Assembly: GCF_004346225.1 (NCBI RefSeq)
Contig: NZ_SMAJ01000007.1
Location: forward strand, 62,001-126,000
Direction: 5' to 3'
Length of the DNA: 64,000 nucleotides
Source: Paralcaligenes ureilyticus
Lineage (GTDB): Bacteria > Pseudomonadota > Gammaproteobacteria > Burkholderiales > Burkholderiaceae_B
Shown: piece by piece, positions 56,619-64,000 of the stretch
How the letters are laid out: every line of letters begins with the position of its first letter
Position numbering within the stretch: the first letter of the stretch is position 1
Notes under the pieces: generated by a model
The model's database searches: none
Told to the model about the DNA's origin: nothing
The model's input: only the letters and a program-made list of their open reading frames with translations
Position numbers and translations under genes: made by a program

Positions 56619-57459
56619 GCTCGACAGAAAACTACTCTGGGTTCACGTCCCCGCGCGCCATGACCCCTATCACCGTCTCGGTGTAGGTGTCTATGTCAAC
56701 AATGAGGTTACGCCAGCAAATCATGATAGGTCTCAACAAGAGAGGGAAAGCGTGTTTAGAAAATTTCTTTATGGGATGGTTTTAGTCTATCGAACCGAAT
56801 GCGAGGCGACAATCGGAATGTACAGGAAATGGCTCAAAATTCGTGTGAACGTTGCGTAAAAATAACTAAAACAGCGTACACCGCCACGAACCTACCACTT
56901 TAGCCGCCGACGCCGCCATAAACCTACCACTTCAAGTTGGAAGGTCCTTATTGGTTTTGTATTTTTGAATGGCGAACTCATTAATGCACCGTTTTGTTTG
57001 AAGCTAAATGAGTGTGAATCAACCACCCGTACAAGCTCATGACGAGCTCGTCGCTCGGAGCATTAACGCTTCGATAGGCGAGACACATGGCAAAACGAAG
57101 GAGTTGATTGGCGGTACTTTCTGTCATGCCTGTAGTTTGGGCATGTTTTATGGATGAGGGAATTCGTAGTTTCCGATGGGCGTCGAGCTTAAAGCCCAAT
57201 CAATGTAGCCTTGCCGCTTTAGAAAATTTGATATCATCGTGCGAAATACCAAGCCTTGGATCAGATCTATATTCGATGGCCTATTGATCCGGCTTTTCCC
57301 CCAGAGACAATAAACGGCCAGGTACGGACATTTGTACAATGCACCCGAAGTTAGGCCCTAGATCACTCACTGCGACTAGGTAGCATCTGCCAGTCAAGGT
57401 TCATCATTGGGTGACCGAGTACACATGCACGCAATGCGTTTTTCCACAAGCTCTCTTGC
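56619..57459. other. Gene-poor gap with a short tandem repeat
   Basis: No gene is convincing here. Two units containing CCGCCA--AACCTACCACTT stand 32 bases apart (56881 and 56913). Two short minus-strand frames (57148-57339 and 56981-57199) overlap out of frame and could be the remains of one gene, but no family is recognisable. Confidence 0.4.
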
Positions 57460-58158
57460 ATGAGCACAAGCGCAAAAGATCTGATATCGGGAGCGAACGA
57501 AACGGAACTGACAATGGAAGCACTGAAAGAAGCAAGGGAGATCGCCATGCGGCTGAAGCAGGCTCTACCTGCAACGGTCGATGCGGTCCAACAAGGCATC
57601 GATCACAAGACCGTGTTTTATATGTTGGTTGCCCGGGAATTATCGATCCACCGCGTCGTGGCCCTCGGGGATGACGTACTTGCTTTGCTTGACTCTAGAC
57701 GTTACCTGAGCGCCTCAATCCTTGTGAGATCGATGCTCGAAACTATTGCAGTCTTGGGATTCATCCTTCGGGCTTTAGAAAAATTCGAAAAAACGTCTGA
57801 CGTTGCGGTCCTATACACACAGGTTCAAAGAATCATCGTCGGGTCTAGAAACGGTGACGAAAAAGACCCTTCTCCCGTTCATGTGCTTGACGCGATCCGG
57901 GCGACAGAGAGCTTTCTGCCTGTTCCGGGGCTCATGCACGTATACGAAAGCATTAGCGAATTCGCACATCCGAACTGGAGCGGCCTTATGGGTACCTTCG
58001 GCAAACATGAGAACGCGCTTTTGGTTCGATTCAGTGATGAGTCCCGAGCGACACCTCCAGTAGCGCTATGGCTAACAATAGCACTGAGCTCCTTTGAGCA
58101 CCTGTACGATTTGCTTGGGAAATCGATTCTTCAAGCAGCGGCCCATTTTGCCAAATAG
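57460..58158 (+). CDS. Hypothetical protein, DUF5677-like
   Basis: Soluble, mostly helical protein of 232 residues. HRVVALGDDVLALLDSRRYLSASILVRSMLETIA and SEFAHPNWSG resemble DUF5677 and HEPN-like proteins, where a conserved R/E-His helix pair may act on RNA. The similarity is weak and function unknown. It stands alone, followed by 110 bases and a convergent gene, in a segment with other defence-like genes. Confidence 0.55.
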   Translation: MSTSAKDLISGANETELTMEALKEAREIAMRLKQALPATVDAVQQGIDHKTVFYMLVARELSIHRVVALGDDVLALLDSRRYLSASILVRSMLETIAVLGFILRALEKFEKTSDVAVLYTQVQRIIVGSRNGDEKDPSPVHVLDAIRATESFLPVPGLMHVYESISEFAHPNWSGLMGTFGKHENALLVRFSDESRATPPVALWLTIALSSFEHLYDLLGKSILQAAAHFAK

Positions 58159-58268
58159 CATCTACAATCTCGGCAATAATCCGTTGCTTATATGATACCT
58201 TTCTCATAAATTGACGAGACAGGTAGGCCTCATCTTTCGACCAAGGGCCGGCTTGGGAGAGCCGAAAT

Positions 58269-58898
58269 TTAACGTTCGTCGTGCCCGCCCACTGCCATGG
58301 ACGCCGAGAAAATAATGCGTTGATTCTTTAATTCGAGCACCGCATCAACTTCATCCTCATCCATGTAGGATTTTCCGTTGACACATTTATAGACGTGGAC
58401 TGGGCGGCTTGTTTCGAGCGCAATTCCAGACACGATTTCCGCTAACGGCTCCATCGACCATTTCGTGGTCCCGTTCATGCGCGGTGGACTGACCAGTTGT
58501 ACGTCTATTGCTTTGAGGTTGTTCGCGCGTTGCTCAATCAGGTCTGCTATGTCTTGGGGCAGATAAAACATTAACGTATCAGTCCAGCTTGCCTCTCCAT
58601 CGGATAAAACGATCGTTACCCAAAACCATGGGATATTCAAGCTCCACTCGATAAAACGCCAACTTCTTGATCCCTTTTCGAACCAGGCACCCATGGGGGT
58701 CTCAGCGTTGTCATAGGTATAGAACATCGGAACTCCCGTTGGTAACCAGTGATCGCGTTGGGACTCGGTACACGCGGTATTCCCCAGCTCGCATGCTTCA
58801 AGGGCGTTAGCGCATCCATGCCGACCCAGCACCATGCAAGCTTCACAGAACCAAATCCATTTTGAGGAAAGTATACAAAGGTAAATGACAAATGTCAC
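58269..58898 (-). CDS. Hypothetical protein with N-terminal Cys cluster
   Basis: Protein of up to 209 residues. The first 45 residues have five Cys (FCEAC, GCANALEACELG, ACTESQ); the centre is Trp-rich (AWFEKGSRSWRFIEWSLNIPWFWVTIVLS); the C-terminal half is a mixed fold ending in GGHDER. ATG at 58835 is an alternative start. It diverges from the XRE regulator gene at 58962 over 63 bases, so that protein may control it. Not recognised. Confidence 0.5.
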   Translation of the reverse strand: MTFVIYLCILSSKWIWFCEACMVLGRHGCANALEACELGNTACTESQRDHWLPTGVPMFYTYDNAETPMGAWFEKGSRSWRFIEWSLNIPWFWVTIVLSDGEASWTDTLMFYLPQDIADLIEQRANNLKAIDVQLVSPPRMNGTTKWSMEPLAEIVSGIALETSRPVHVYKCVNGKSYMDEDEVDAVLELKNQRIIFSASMAVGGHDER

Positions 58899-58961
58899 TT
58901 ATAGAGAGTGTACTTATATAGCGTGGACTCATCTTGCATATATTCATAGCATGCCGGAGAT

Positions 58962-59207
58962 ATGAATGACAGACACATACCACCCCCATCTCCACTTATT
59001 TTTTTCGGTCGCAGGCTTGCGCAGCTTCGTAAAGCGCAAGGCGTGTCCCAGGAACAACTCGCGCTGATCAGTGGAATCGCTCGCAGCTATGTCAGCGGGG
59101 TGGAGCGAGGGCAGCGCAACATTTCACTTCTGAACATCCTGCGTCTGGCTCAAGCCCTGAACTTACCGCCGGTCGCTTTATTGGAGCCGCCCGAGCAAAA
59201 AGAGTAG
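58962..59207 (+). CDS. XRE-family (Cro/C1-like) DNA-binding protein
   Basis: Protein of 81 residues, essentially one helix-turn-helix domain (GRRLAQLRKAQGVSQEQLALISGIARSYVSGVERGQRNIS), in the style of restriction-modification controller proteins and antitoxins. GGAGA precedes the ATG. Divergent from 58269-58898. No toxin gene follows directly; the next 500 bases are non-coding and contain repeated AAGCATAA-type motifs. Confidence 0.83.
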   Translation: MNDRHIPPPSPLIFFGRRLAQLRKAQGVSQEQLALISGIARSYVSGVERGQRNISLLNILRLAQALNLPPVALLEPPEQKE

Positions 59208-59721
59208 TTTCGCTCACTTGAGTATCAAAACACCAGGTGCTCAGTCAATCTGTGTTCCTCACACGCTTACTTTCAATGTTCTTTTTATGCAAAAATTTCC
59301 GCCCTAGCATGCCGTCCGTCATAAAGCATGATGTGGCCATTCAAAAAAACCATAACCCAGCAATTTGGCCACGTTATGGGTTTGGGTACGACAACCTGTG
59401 TCGTTAAGCATAATCCCGCCGGAAATTAAAGCATAAAGCTACCGCTAGCTCCTCTGTTCCCTGGGGAGCGTAAACCCCATGCACTTTATGGATAAAGGAT
59501 ATCTTTGCCGATTGTCTTCTTTTAAACCATAAGGCTGCCAATCGTTCAGTGATAAAACTGCCCCTATTTTACAGGGTGTTTTGGCTTCGATGCGTGCGCT
59601 TCTACTCTTAGTCTGGCGACCAGCGCAGTCAGACCGTAGGACGTCCAAAGCAGACAAGGTATTTTAGTTTTTGTGCTTTGTGCCTCCTCTTTGAAGAACC
59701 CTGGGGTTTGCACCTGATGGC
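59208..59721. other. Non-coding gap with AAGCATAA repeats and a hairpin
   Basis: Contains AAAGCATGATGTGGCC (59323), GTTAAGCATAA (59403) and CCGGAAATTAAAGCATAA (59419), versions of which recur at 62578-62644. Between them AAACCATAAC and GTTATGGGTTT form a hairpin around 59348-59383. A 70-codon minus-strand frame at 59445-59657 has no support. Confidence 0.5.
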
Positions 59722-60756
59722 CTAGAACGGTATGTCGTCTGGGAACGGATCGAGCACCTTATCTTGAGGCAGCGCATTCTTTGGCAACGGCAGGTTGGTA
59801 ACAATGAACAGGTTTAGGATGTCATCCCTATCCATGAACATGACCTGTGAACGCTTTGACGCATCTAACTTGTTGCCGATCCAATTGCGGGCCTGTTTGG
59901 TGATCTCGCCGCCTGCGACGATGAACGCGTGGTCCACCAGCACACGCCGGTTCAGCTCAGGATCGAATATTTCGTGGCCGAGCATCATCGTCACCTGGTT
60001 GTGAATTTCGGCTACATTGGCGGATCCTGCCTTGCCGACGCCTGCGGAGTCCAGCTTGCCCTTCTTGGCCTGTATGCCGAAGTAGAGGACATGGAGTGTC
60101 GGTAACGTGTACTTCATCCACATGTCTTTGCCGTACTCCAGCGCTTTGTCTTTGTGCCCGGCCGCAGTTATGCGATGGAATCCAAGCTGCCGAAAAAGCG
60201 GCAGTAATACTTCCTCGATAAGCTCGTCTTCGGTGCATCTGTCCAGGTAAGCTGTCAATTGCTCTCTTCGTTGAAGCTCAACTGGCGTCAATGGTCGATG
60301 CGGGTTTGCCATCTCAGCGATGGTATTCGTGGCCGTATGGCGAAGCTGCCCGATGCTATGTTCGTCGTAGAAGGCTTCCCATCCTTCGCGAGTCAAGACC
60401 GTATTTAAAGCGGCGAGGGCCTTACTCCTGTCTGGATCGCCTTTCTGCGCATCGCTTTTGTCCAGAACGGCGCGAATTATTCGAATGAAGGCGTCTGGTG
60501 GTACTGTTGGCCCCCGATGGGGTTGCGCAAGGACTTCCTCTAGACGGCTGGCGACCCACGGGGATCGCGATGAGCCGTCATGGGTGTAGTCCAGATTACA
60601 GTCTTGAAAGAACTCGGTCAGGTACATGCTGGACCGATACCGAAAGTCGCTGACGCCGTCAGGGCCTACGTTGCCACATATGAGTTCGGCCAACCCGCGA
60701 AGATTTCTGCTTTTCCATTTCATGCTGGACCAATTTCCTGTAAATGGGTTGGACAT
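59722..60756 (-). CDS. Putative defence nuclease: AbiJ-NTD-like plus PD-(D/E)XK-like domain
   Basis: Protein of 344 residues. The N-terminal 90 residues (LRGLAELICGNV...YLTEFFQDCNLDYTHDGSSRSPWVASRLEE) resemble the AbiJ N-terminal domain found in phage-abortive proteins. From about 175 there is a nuclease-like fold: acidic helix (EDELIEEVLLPLFRQLGF), Asp211 in YGKDMW and Gln229-Ala-Lys231 in YFGIQAKKGKLD, the QxK form of the PD-(D/E)XK active site as in Mrr. So it may cut DNA upon infection. It diverges from the RelA/SpoT gene over 64 bases. Confidence 0.7.
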   Translation of the reverse strand: MSNPFTGNWSSMKWKSRNLRGLAELICGNVGPDGVSDFRYRSSMYLTEFFQDCNLDYTHDGSSRSPWVASRLEEVLAQPHRGPTVPPDAFIRIIRAVLDKSDAQKGDPDRSKALAALNTVLTREGWEAFYDEHSIGQLRHTATNTIAEMANPHRPLTPVELQRREQLTAYLDRCTEDELIEEVLLPLFRQLGFHRITAAGHKDKALEYGKDMWMKYTLPTLHVLYFGIQAKKGKLDSAGVGKAGSANVAEIHNQVTMMLGHEIFDPELNRRVLVDHAFIVAGGEITKQARNWIGNKLDASKRSQVMFMDRDDILNLFIVTNLPLPKNALPQDKVLDPFPDDIPF

Positions 60757-60820
60757 CTCGCAAGCCTTGAGGTACTGGTAACGGGTAAGATTAACAAGTT
60801 TTTACAACCAGAGCATCGCT

Positions 60821-61894
60821 ATGTTTACTCGTGATCTACCCACCTTCTTAGAAAGAAACGCAATTTCGAGCGAAGTATGGGAGCGAAGTGGTTTTACCTG
60901 GGAGCAATTAGTCGAAATTGCAGATCACTATGAAGCTCGCAAGATAGCACTGGGCAATGCTGCTGAGTTCCTAGTAAAGCCTATACAACAGTTGCCACAA
61001 GTTCATTCGGTTCGGTGGCGAATCAAGGATACTGAACATGTGCTCGAGAAAATCGTACGAAAGCGATTCGAGGGATCATCAAAATATCTAACAATCACCC
61101 GAGAGAATTACACGGAGAAGATTACCGATTTGATCGGCCTTCGCGCCATCCATTTGTTCAAGGTGGATTGCTATCGCATTGATGCTGCTCTCCGTGAGCT
61201 ATGGAAACCGCTGGAGAAGCCCATCATTTATATAAGGGAGGGAGATCAACCGCCGGTTCAATCTAAAAGCTTTAGTGTAAAGAAGCACCCAGCAGGATAT
61301 CGCTCAATTCATTACGTTCTTTCAAGTCAGCCGGTGCAAGAACCCATTAAGTTTGAATTGCAGGTTCGCACAATTTTCGAAGAAGGTTGGAGCGAAATAG
61401 ACCATCAAATTCGCTATCCAAACTTTTCTGACAATCCACTTGTATCCTACTTCCTTACGATATTCAACCGCATGGCTGGCAGCGCCGATGAAATGGGCGG
61501 CTTTGTTCAGGATCTGGTTTCTACGTTGAAAGAAGCTCAGGCAGAGGTGGAAAATAAAGAAGCCTCGTTACGTGCTATGGAAAATCAAATCCATGAGTTG
61601 ACAGAATTAAAGAAACAAGACGCCGAGTCTCAACACATCATCTCCAACTTAAAAAGCGAGATTGATAGCTTACGGCGAATGCCATCGCACGACTCGATGA
61701 CTGCACTTGGCTCTAGGGCGATGGGCCGCAAACTTGGACTATTTGGCTCGGTAGACCTAGACTCTGCTGTCAGAAAGATTGTTAAAGACTCGCTCGCTTA
61801 CAGTTCGAGCGCCAAGGACGTAAAAGAACTATTGAGCAATACCTCTAGTGCGGCGGCATTAGCCCGGGCACTGAAAGATATGGATAAAAAGTAA
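60821..61894 (+). CDS. RelA/SpoT-type nucleotide synthetase with C-terminal coiled coil
   Basis: Cytoplasmic protein of 357 residues. The synthetase domain (about 60-215) has RWRIKDTEHVLEKIVRK, DLIGLRAIHLF, GYRSIH at 159-164 and ELQVRT at 179-184, so the (p)ppGpp synthetase core looks intact; there is no HD hydrolase domain. From about 230 to 285 runs a coiled coil, followed by an Ala/Ser-rich helical tail. It is longer than RelQ/RelP enzymes (about 210-260). It could be a small alarmone synthetase or a toxic one (ToxSAS/CapRel-like) used in phage defence. Divergent from the nuclease gene. Confidence 0.8.
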   Translation: MFTRDLPTFLERNAISSEVWERSGFTWEQLVEIADHYEARKIALGNAAEFLVKPIQQLPQVHSVRWRIKDTEHVLEKIVRKRFEGSSKYLTITRENYTEKITDLIGLRAIHLFKVDCYRIDAALRELWKPLEKPIIYIREGDQPPVQSKSFSVKKHPAGYRSIHYVLSSQPVQEPIKFELQVRTIFEEGWSEIDHQIRYPNFSDNPLVSYFLTIFNRMAGSADEMGGFVQDLVSTLKEAQAEVENKEASLRAMENQIHELTELKKQDAESQHIISNLKSEIDSLRRMPSHDSMTALGSRAMGRKLGLFGSVDLDSAVRKIVKDSLAYSSSAKDVKELLSNTSSAAALARALKDMDKK

Positions 61895-62061
61895 CGAGTA
61901 GCACTGAGGCTTAGCTTCCAATGGAAGAGTATGTCCCCTGGCGCATTCTGACTGAGGAAAATGTACATTCGGTGAGATGTTGCGGCGCTTCGTTCGCGAG
62001 GTATCGAGCCGATTCGAGTCTGGAGCGGTCATTCACCATAAAGACTTGAAGGGCAGCTTCT

Positions 62062-62226
62062 GGCCTATTATGTTGAAAAACTCGATTCTTGACCATCGAA
62101 TTCGGATCGTGAAAAAAACGACCCTCCAGAATCGCATGTATGCCACGATCGCCTGTCGAGCAAGGGGTCAGTACCCCGTTGGATGGTTTAAAAACCGTTC
62201 ATTGGGAGTTTTTCAACACAATAGGC
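62062..62226. mobile_element. MITE-like element with 22-bp inverted ends
   Basis: GGCCTATTATGTTGAAAAAC at 62062 and its complement at 62205-62226 match at 21 of 22 positions and enclose 121 bases with no gene. A target duplication is not evident. The ends look like those of a small non-autonomous transposable element. The rest of 61895-62501 holds nothing recognisable. Confidence 0.55.
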
Positions 62227-62501
62227 CGATTGTAGTCATACGCAAGAGTCCGAATGCGACCGAGGGTGTGTGAAAACGCGATTCACTGACGATTTCTAGG
62301 GTCCTTGACCCCTTGGCGAAGCCAAGAAAATTGATCCTACGTCAATCTGAGCGATCGATATTGCAGACGTCCTTGGCGAGCGTACGTTTCTACGCAGCCT
62401 CGACCCAATGCCGCCGGTCTGATGAGGGCGCCCGTCCGTGGGTAGAGCCGCGTAAAGCACTACAGCCAAGAGCATGATTGCTGGGAGCTGATTCGGAAAT
62501 T

Positions 62502-62529
62502 AAAAAAGCCAGTCAAGACTGACTGGCTT
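62502..62529 (-). terminator. Rho-independent terminator, probably of the island ssrA
   Basis: Stem AAGCCAGTC / GACTGGCTT; on the minus strand it is followed by six T. It lies about 150 bases after the 3' end of the island ssrA. Confidence 0.75.
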
Positions 62530-62577
62530 CTCTACGATGCTTGGGCAAAACTCTTGATACTAGCCCCGGATCCCGAA

Positions 62578-62644
62578 AAAGCATGATGTTGCCGATCGGG
62601 AAATAAAGCATAACGCCTCCGAGTGGCAGTTTTATGCTTAACGG
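62578..62644. repeat. AAGCATAA-type motif cluster, copy 2
   Basis: AAAGCATGATGTTGCC (62578), CGGGAAATAAAGCATAA (62597) and, inverted, TTTATGCTTAACGG (62631). Same three modules as at 59323-59436 but one is inverted. Confidence 0.55.
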
Positions 62645-62678
62645 CACACAACCTCGAATACACTTCGAGATCAAAGAT

Positions 62679-63047
62679 TGGTGGAGCCGGCGGGAATTGA
62701 ACCCGCGTCCGCAAATCCTCTACAGGTAGTTCTACATGCGTAGTCAGATCATTTTAAGTTTTAACCGTGGACTCATGCCAACTGACGGGCCCTTTCCTGG
62801 CGATTCGCGTTTTGTTTAAGTGCTAACCCAGCGACCTGATTAGCCCCGATTCTTTGTAAGTGACGCTGCTGTAGGTTTTACCCCACCCGGTCCAAAGACA
62901 AACCGGTGCAGCGGCTTACCGCAACTAAGCGGCTAAAGCGAAACGCGAGTCGTTTGCGTTTGTAGTGTTCCAGTGGATTTACGAGCTTACTGGTGCTCGG
63001 CATGCTCTACGCTGTTTCGCAATCCACGTCGAATCCAGATCGGCCCC
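62679..63047 (-). ncRNA. ssrA: Complete tmRNA gene carried by the island
   Basis: On the minus strand a full tmRNA of 369 nt: 5' end GGGGCCGATCTGGATTCGACG, tag frame at 62957-62925 (GCA-AAC-GAC-TCG...TAG) coding ANDSRFALAA, and 3' end CGGCTCCACCA. The acceptor stem pairs within this copy (GGGGCCG/CGGCTCC) and not with the split chromosomal copy. It differs from the chromosomal gene at many positions, so it was brought in by the island. Upstream, TATTAC could serve as -10. It probably restores trans-translation after the resident gene was cut. Confidence 0.93.
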
Positions 63048-63129
63048 GGTTTTGTGGTTGGTAATACAACTTCAATAAGTTAGTTTTGTTGCATTATTGG
63101 TTCGTTGCCCACTCACTAAAAGAATGAAC

Positions 63130-63240
63130 TATGGATACTTATGGATAGAGCCATACTTACATAACTCTATAAAATCATTTAATTTCAACACACTATGCTT
63201 ATTTTACTGCAAATATGGATAATTTGGGGGGTAGACCGTT
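63130..63240. other. Right island end (attR) with three TATGGATA sites and core CGTT
   Basis: TATGGATA occurs at 63130, 63140 and 63214, followed by GGGGGG and GACCGTT; the core CGTT is 63237-63240. Read inward these sites mirror the TATCCATA site of the left end. They are candidate recombinase binding sites. Confidence 0.7.
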
Positions 63241-63334
63241 AGCGTTTGTATTTGTTCCAGTGGATTTACGAGCTGACTGGTGCTCGGCATGCCCTACACT
63301 GTTTCGCGACCCACGTCGAAGCCAAGTCGACCCC
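63237..63334 (-). ncRNA. ssrA: 5' part of the chromosomal ssrA, split by the island
   Basis: On the minus strand it starts with GGGGTCGACTTGGCTTCGACG and runs to ...ACAAACGCT-AACG, where the island begins. It holds the 5' acceptor strand, the start of the pseudoknot region and the resume codon GCT. Its natural continuation is at 298-27. A TACAAT (about 63347-63342) upstream fits the native promoter, so a short dead-end RNA may still be made. Confidence 0.92.
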
Positions 63335-63505
63335 AGTACGGCTATTGTAGCCTAGATATGGGCTGTTTGACGGAAATTCAAGGCCACCTCGCTTTATAAT
63401 GAAGTGCCCGCCTGGACGGCTCGTGCCTATCGCCTTGGCCTGTCGCGGCTCGAGCAGGTTCCGCCATTGCCGCAGCGGACGTTTATCGATTTTCAAGGGT
63501 CAAAT

Positions 63506-63895
63506 ATGAACGCTTCCGGGTTGGTGGTTTCTCATGCGCGCGAGGGGGGCTTTGAACGCGGCATGCGGTCTTTCTTCGAGTATCGCGATCTGGGCATCAA
63601 TGCGGCCACGCAAGGGCAGGTGGTGGCACATGTGATTCGTGCGGTGCCGGGAACCGAGCACGTCAGCACGCTGCATTGCCATAAGGTGGAATTTCAGTTT
63701 GTCTTTGTGCTGCAAGGCTGGGTCGAGTTCGAATACGAAGGGTATGGCCCGGTACGGCTGGAACGGGGCTCGTCGGTGTACCAGCCGCCGGGAATTCACC
63801 ATCGGGAAATTGCCCATAGCGACGACCTTGAAATGCTGGAAATTGTGATGCCTGCGCAATTCGAAACCGAAATGGTCCCCGCGGCAAGTGCCTGA
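63506..63895 (+). CDS. Cupin-domain protein (chromosomal flank)
   Basis: Protein of 129 residues with the two cupin motifs: HCHKVEFQFVFVLQGWVEFEYEG and later QPPGIHHREIAHSDD. A metal-binding beta-barrel; the substrate is unknown. Start ATG 63506 gives the usual length; an earlier frame start at 63404 would add 34 residues and cannot be excluded. Outside the island. Confidence 0.8.
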   Translation: MNASGLVVSHAREGGFERGMRSFFEYRDLGINAATQGQVVAHVIRAVPGTEHVSTLHCHKVEFQFVFVLQGWVEFEYEGYGPVRLERGSSVYQPPGIHHREIAHSDDLEMLEIVMPAQFETEMVPAASA

Positions 63896-63907
63896 TCAGA
63901 CCCCACG

Positions 63908-64000
63908 CTACAAAATTTCCACACCCGGCCGCAGGCGCCGGTAGTGCAGGGTGTGCAGATCGGCGGTATTGGCGCCGGGCGCGGCCACCACCCGGATGTC
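63908..64000 (-). CDS. C-terminal end of an unidentified gene (partial)
   Basis: The last 30 codons of a minus-strand gene that continues past the window: ...DIRVVAAPGANTADLHTLHY... and RRLRPGVEIL before a TAG stop. Too short to identify. Confidence 0.5.
   Translation of the reverse strand, partial: DIRVVAAPGANTADLHTLHYRRLRPGVEIL

Noticed and set aside
56981..57339. Two overlapping short minus-strand frames as real genes
   Set aside because: No ribosome binding site, no recognisable domain and a frame change between them; at most a decayed gene.
59445..59657. 70-codon minus-strand frame in the 59-kb gap
   Set aside because: Basic, low-similarity product with no start signal; the gap is better explained by repeated motifs.

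Overview
The window holds an almost complete genomic island of about 63 kb inserted into ssrA (tmRNA) of a betaproteobacterium, most likely Alcaligenaceae (Bordetella/Achromobacter/Alcaligenes group). Rejoining the interrupted chromosomal ssrA gives the tag peptide ANDERFALAA, which is known from that group, and DUF4148, CopRS/CopAB and Cus genes of this style are common there.

Layout. The chromosomal ssrA is cut in the first codons of its tag reading frame. Its 3' part lies at 27-298 and its 5' part, with the native promoter, at 63237-63334. The island (about 299-63236) starts with a three-gene recombinase operon (535-5669). Next comes scarred sequence with a truncated luciferase-like gene and an acr3 fragment (5750-6411). 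A large copper/silver block follows (6535-26793): disulfide-handling operons, a Cu+-ATPase, CueR, a redox operon, CusCBA-F, SCO and TlpA proteins. A G+C-richer block (27120-32968) encodes a P-type ATPase with an unusual YPC motif and partner proteins. Then come mercury (33213-35878), arsenic (35981-38484) and cadmium/zinc/lead (38481-41283) modules. The CopRS-CopAB copper block covers 41613-51183. A five-gene operon of a AAA+ ATPase, two metallophosphoesterases, a HAD hydrolase and a small Cys protein covers 51770-56407. A defence-like segment covers 57460-61894: a DUF5677-like protein, an XRE regulator, an AbiJ-NTD/PD-(D/E)XK-like nuclease and a RelA/SpoT synthetase. Last come a small inverted-repeat element, a terminator and a complete second ssrA (62679-63047), carried by the island, that replaces the broken one but encodes the tag ANDSRFALAA. 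Right of the island are a chromosomal cupin gene and the end of another gene.

How it works together. The metal genes form regulons that can be read from the DNA. Seven promoters have the 19-bp spacer of CueR-type promoters, most of them with a clear CTTCC/GGAAGG-type dyad, and they are spread over 38 kb around one cueR. Two exact and three near copies of an ATTACA-N4-TGTAAT box mark a CopR regulon around copRS. Classical merR, cadR and arsR operators sit before their operons. Cytosolic Cu+ would be handled by the ATPase and the CopZ-like chaperone, periplasmic copper by CopA/CopB, the cupredoxin, Cus and the SCO/Dsb-like proteins.

Most notable: (1) insertion into the ssrA tag codons with a replacement tmRNA carried along; (2) the YPC P-type ATPase operon; (3) the five-gene AAA+/phosphoesterase operon; (4) the divergent nuclease/alarmone-synthetase pair next to the island end. 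All calls were made by reading the sequence; no database search was run.
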